The notes beneath the pieces were generated by a model. It was not told where the DNA came from and did not search any database. It saw nothing but the letters and a program-made list of their open reading frames with translations. The translations under genes and the position numbers were made by a program. From an uncultured Muribaculaceae bacterium (GTDB lineage Bacteria > Bacteroidota > Bacteroidia > Bacteroidales > Muribaculaceae), in NCBI GenBank assembly GCA_910586455.1, contig CAJUHX010000082.1, positions 1 through 8,268 on the forward strand: a DNA stretch of 8,268 nucleotides, written 5' to 3'. This document shows, in pieces, positions 5,519 through 8,268 of the stretch (the stretch's first letter is position 1; each line of letters opens with the position of its first letter).

Positions 5519-7999
5519 CTATCGGAGTTCGGCGCCGAGTTTGGTTTTGAGGTTGTTGATAATCTTGTTCATCACCTGGTCGATGTGTTTGTCCTGGAGG
5601 GTCTTTTCATCGTCCTGCAGCAGTATGGTGATGGCGTATGATTTCTTTCCCTGTGGCAGGTTCTTGCCTTCGTATACGTCGAAGAGGCTTACGCTGCGCA
5701 GGAGCCGGCGCTCGCTTTCGGCTACCACGCGCTCTACATCGGCCATGGTTACGGCGGTGTCGAGGAGCAGTGAGAGGTCGCGCTTCACAGGGTGTGTCTT
5801 GGCCAGTGGAGTGTAGCTTACTTTAGTGCGGAGCGAGAGCTGCACCAGTGCGTCCCAGTCGAATTCGGCGTACATCACGGGCTGCTTGATTTCGCAGCGG
5901 CGGCACAGGTCGTCGCGCACTATGCCCATATGACCGAGCAGCTTGCCGCCTTTGCGGGTGCTGACGGCGAGGGCTGCGCCGAAGATGTCGGATAATTCGA
6001 CCGAGGGGGTGAACTGCAGTGCCGAGGCCTGAAAGCCGAGGCGGGCAAGGAGGTTGTCGACGGCGGCACGAAGGTCATAGAAGGAGGCTTCTTCGGCTGC
6101 ACGGCCCCAGTTGCCCTGACGTGAATTGCCGCTGAGCCACAGTGCCACCCGCGAGCTCTGGCTGTAGGGAGCCAGGGGTGCGTCGGCGGTCGACTCACGG
6201 TCGGGTGCGTAGCGGTATACGTTGCCGAATTCGTAGAGTGCAAGGTCGGGCAGACGGCGGTTGATGTTGTGCGCCAGCGATTCGAGGCCGCCGAAGAGCA
6301 GTGTCTGGCGCATTACGTTCAGTTCCTGGCTCAGTGGGTTGAGCAGGCGCACGCAGTTGGCGGCGGGGTATGTGGTGAGCTCGCTGTAGTAGTTTTCGGC
6401 TGTGAGCGAGTTGTTGAGTATTTCGTTGTATCCGGCAGCGGTGAGCTGGTCGGCTATGAGGCGTCTCAGGTCGTCGGCGGCATCAGTAGCAGTCTTGAAC
6501 GAGAGCGATGAGTGCAGTGCCTGTGGTGTGGCTATGCTGTTGTAGCCGTAGATGCGCAGGAGGTCTTCGATTACGTCGCAGGGGCGCTGCACGTCGACGC
6601 GGTATGTGGGCACACGCAGGTCCATACGGCCGTCGGAGTCTTCGGAGGCGATTTCGATTTCAAGCGACGCCAGTATGGAGCGTACGGTATCGGCCGGTAT
6701 TTCCTGCCCCAGCAGCTCGGTGATGCCGCGGTGCGAGAGTTCTACCTTGAAGGGTTCTGCCACTCGTGGGTAGATGTCGACTACCGGACCGGCACAGATA
6801 CCTCCGGCTATGTGCTGTATGAGCAGTGCGGCGAACTTCATGGCGTAGATGCAGCCGTTTGGGTCTACGCCGCGCTCGTAGCGGAACGATGCGTCGGTGT
6901 TGAGGCCGTGGCGGCGGGCTGTCTTGCGCACCGAGGTGGCATTGAAGCAGGCCGACTCCAGAAAAAGGTCGGTAGTGGTTTCGGTCACGCCGGAATCGAG
7001 GCCGCCGAATACGCCTGCGATGCAGCGGGGCACGCCGCCGGAGCATATCATCAGGTCGGCACCGTCGAGTTTGCGGGTAACTCCGTCGAGGGTTATGAAT
7101 TCGGTGCCGGGGGCTACGGTCTGCACTTCAATCGAGTCGCCGCTGAGCTTGGCCAGATCGAAGGCGTGAAGCGGGTGGCCGAATGCATGGAGTACGTAGT
7201 TTGTCACGTCGACAACATTGTTAATCGGGCGCTGGCCTATGGTGGTGAGAGCGTCTTTGAGCCACTGTGGCGACTCAGCCACTTTTACACCGCGGATGGT
7301 CACGCCGGCATAGCGTATGCAGCGGTTGGTGTCGACGAATTTCACGTCGGCTGCGGGCAGTGTGTCGTCGGTGCAGAAGCTGTCCACATCGGGGCGGTGT
7401 ACCGAGCCTTCGCCTTTATGGCATTTGAGCCATGCGGCCAGGTCGCGTGCCACACCGTAATGCGATGCGGCGTCGATGCGGTTGGGGGTGAGATCTACTT
7501 CGAGCACGTAGTCGTCGCGCAGCTCAAAGTATTCGGCGGCAGGTGTACCGGCGGCCACGTTGTCGGGCAGCACCATTATGCCGTCGTGGCTCTTGCCTAC
7601 GCCTATTTCGTCTTCGGCACAAATCATGCCGAACGATTCCACACCGCGTATTTTGGATTTCTTGATTTTGAATGATTCGTCGCCTTCACCGTATAGTGTG
7701 GTTCCGACGGTGGCAACCACTACGGTCTGACCGGCTGCCACGTTGGGGGCGCCGCATACAATCTGGGTGGGCTGGCCGTCGCCAAGGTCCACGGTGGTGA
7801 TGTGCAGGTGGTCGCTGTCGGGGTGTTCGACACATGTGAGCACTTTGCCGACCACAATGCCCTGGAGGCCTCCGCGGATTGATTCAACCTTCTCTATTGC
7901 GCCGGTTTCGAGGCCTATTGATGTAAGGGCTTCGGCAACTTCGTCGGGGGTAAGGTTGAAGTCGACGTATTGCTTTAGCCAGTTGTAAGAAATATTCAT
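5519..7999 (-). CDS. pheT: Phenylalanyl-tRNA synthetase beta subunit
   Basis: This 826-residue protein has the full bacterial PheT architecture. It begins 'MNISYNWLKQYVDF', followed by an EMAP/OB-type tRNA-binding domain (~42-150, 'VGKVLTCVEHPDSDHLHI'). The B3/B4 editing region follows (~220-400, including 'RPINNVVDVTNYV' and 'FRYERGVDP' at 372-380), then a B5 domain (~413-482, 'VPTYRVDVQRPCDVIEDLLR'). Next is the catalytic-like core (~485-720) and a C-terminal FDX-ACB anticodon-binding domain (~733-826, 'HPVKRDLSLLLD' at 736-747). With PheS it forms the alpha2-beta2 enzyme that charges tRNA-Phe in the cytoplasm; the beta subunit hydrolyses mischarged Tyr-tRNA-Phe. pheS is not in the window, so the two subunits are encoded apart here, or at least not in this order. 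The gene has its own promoter at 8020-8050 with a leader of only about a dozen nucleotides, and probably transcribes yebC too. No frameshift or missing domain was seen. Confidence 0.98.
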   Translation of the reverse strand: MNISYNWLKQYVDFNLTPDEVAEALTSIGLETGAIEKVESIRGGLQGIVVGKVLTCVEHPDSDHLHITTVDLGDGQPTQIVCGAPNVAAGQTVVVATVGTTLYGEGDESFKIKKSKIRGVESFGMICAEDEIGVGKSHDGIMVLPDNVAAGTPAAEYFELRDDYVLEVDLTPNRIDAASHYGVARDLAAWLKCHKGEGSVHRPDVDSFCTDDTLPAADVKFVDTNRCIRYAGVTIRGVKVAESPQWLKDALTTIGQRPINNVVDVTNYVLHAFGHPLHAFDLAKLSGDSIEVQTVAPGTEFITLDGVTRKLDGADLMICSGGVPRCIAGVFGGLDSGVTETTTDLFLESACFNATSVRKTARRHGLNTDASFRYERGVDPNGCIYAMKFAALLIQHIAGGICAGPVVDIYPRVAEPFKVELSHRGITELLGQEIPADTVRSILASLEIEIASEDSDGRMDLRVPTYRVDVQRPCDVIEDLLRIYGYNSIATPQALHSSLSFKTATDAADDLRRLIADQLTAAGYNEILNNSLTAENYYSELTTYPAANCVRLLNPLSQELNVMRQTLLFGGLESLAHNINRRLPDLALYEFGNVYRYAPDRESTADAPLAPYSQSSRVALWLSGNSRQGNWGRAAEEASFYDLRAAVDNLLARLGFQASALQFTPSVELSDIFGAALAVSTRKGGKLLGHMGIVRDDLCRRCEIKQPVMYAEFDWDALVQLSLRTKVSYTPLAKTHPVKRDLSLLLDTAVTMADVERVVAESERRLLRSVSLFDVYEGKNLPQGKKSYAITILLQDDEKTLQDKHIDQVMNKIINNLKTKLGAELR

Positions 8000-8019
8000 T
8001 GGTGTTCAGTATTAAGCCG

Positions 8020-8050
8020 CAAATTTACGATTTTTTTTTGAAAACATCAA
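8020..8050 (-). promoter_or_regulatory. Bacteroidetes-type promoter of pheT-yebC
   Basis: On the minus strand a perfect -7 box TAAATTTG (8020-8027) is preceded at 20 bp by a TTG -33 element (8048-8050). This matches the Bacteroidetes sigma-ABfr consensus (TTTG/TTG, 19-21 bp, TAnnTTTG). Transcription would start roughly 10-15 nt before the pheT ATG. Confidence 0.65.
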
Positions 8051-8069
8051 GCGGCTTTGTCCTTATGAC

Positions 8070-8268
8070 TCAGAAAACCGGGAATGTGGCCGGATTGAGT
8101 ACAAATTTACTGCGAAACTGCTGATTCGTCATAGAGGTCAGCATAAGTATACCCTGAATAAGCGGTATGATTTCCCAAACGCCGCAGGTGCAGAGTGTGA
8201 ATATAATCGACAGATAGGTATAGGCGCTTAGAGCGCACTACCGCCATATCTGATTATTAGCGAGTTAG
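8070..8268 (-). pseudogene. C-terminal part of a TM2-type small membrane protein, frame broken, cut by window edge
   Basis: Read on the minus strand, 8237 to 8070 gives 55 open codons ending in TGA. The product includes 'TYLSIIFTLCTCGVWEII', 'PLIQGILMLTS' and the ending 'FVLNPATFPVF'. This hydrophobic-CG-(W)-hydrophobic order followed by '..F..K[FY]V...TFP.F' resembles the C-terminus of TM2-domain membrane proteins common in Bacteroidales (from memory, not searched). An in-frame TAG at 8238-8240 interrupts the frame. A neighbouring frame (8231-8266) continues upstream with 'IIRYGGSAL' before its own stop at 8228-8230, which suggests a one- or two-base indel near 8228-8240. No start codon is in the window. 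It may be a decayed gene, a sequencing or assembly error near a contig edge, or chance; the C-terminal resemblance makes chance less likely. It stops 71 bp before the pheT start and the pheT promoter lies in that gap. Confidence 0.5.

Noticed and set aside
6512..7675. 387-codon open frame on the plus strand
   Set aside because: It lies entirely antisense to pheT, whose protein is full length and well recognised. The frame is rich in G, V, A, H and E, as expected from mirrored GC-biased codons, and shows no known motif.
8102..8109. TAAATTTG (minus strand), a second -7-like box upstream of pheT
   Set aside because: It sits within the TM2-like coding sequence and has no TTG at the right distance; the site at 8020-8050 is better placed.
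1..8268. CRISPR array, tRNA/rRNA gene or insertion sequence
   Set aside because: No regularly spaced repeats, cloverleaf-like sequence, rRNA-like sequence, transposase or terminal inverted repeats flanking a gene were seen.

Overview
The window looks like a chromosomal segment from a Bacteroidales bacterium, most likely a gut lineage such as Muribaculaceae. The signs are TTG-N19/20-TAnnTTTG promoters (the Bacteroidetes -33/-7 type), A-rich leaders without clear Shine-Dalgarno sequences, and a secreted protein ending in the 'NLQG.R..NP.NGLYI' tail typical of the order. The family assignment is inference. All confident genes lie on the minus strand, so transcription runs from high to low coordinates.

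Reading in that direction: (1) 8070-8268 holds the last ~55 codons of what appears to be a TM2-type small membrane protein. Its frame is broken near the window edge. (2) A promoter at 8020-8050 drives pheT (phenylalanyl-tRNA synthetase beta subunit), followed 37 bp later by yebC (TACO1/YebC family). These form a probable housekeeping translation operon. (3) After yebC comes a ~63-bp imperfect hairpin (4675-4737). Next are two genes overlapping by ATGA: an ABC/SMC-like ATPase with all the motifs of PtuA and a small HNH nuclease of the PtuB type. Together they make a Septu anti-phage module with no reverse transcriptase in view. (4) After a 160-bp gap with its own Bacteroidetes promoter lies an 828-residue secreted multidomain beta-rich protein with two chitobiase/hexosaminidase C-terminal-like repeats. 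Its stop is followed by a GC-rich hairpin that probably acts as terminator (81-110).

PheT and YebC both serve translation. PtuA and PtuB are expected to act as one complex that senses phage and cleaves nucleic acid. The secreted protein is a separate unit. Septu is a described defence family, so the module is not a new system. The more unusual points are that PtuB lacks the zinc-ribbon cysteines expected of canonical HNH relatives, that a long hairpin sits directly before ptuA where no promoter is apparent, and that the TM2 gene is broken.
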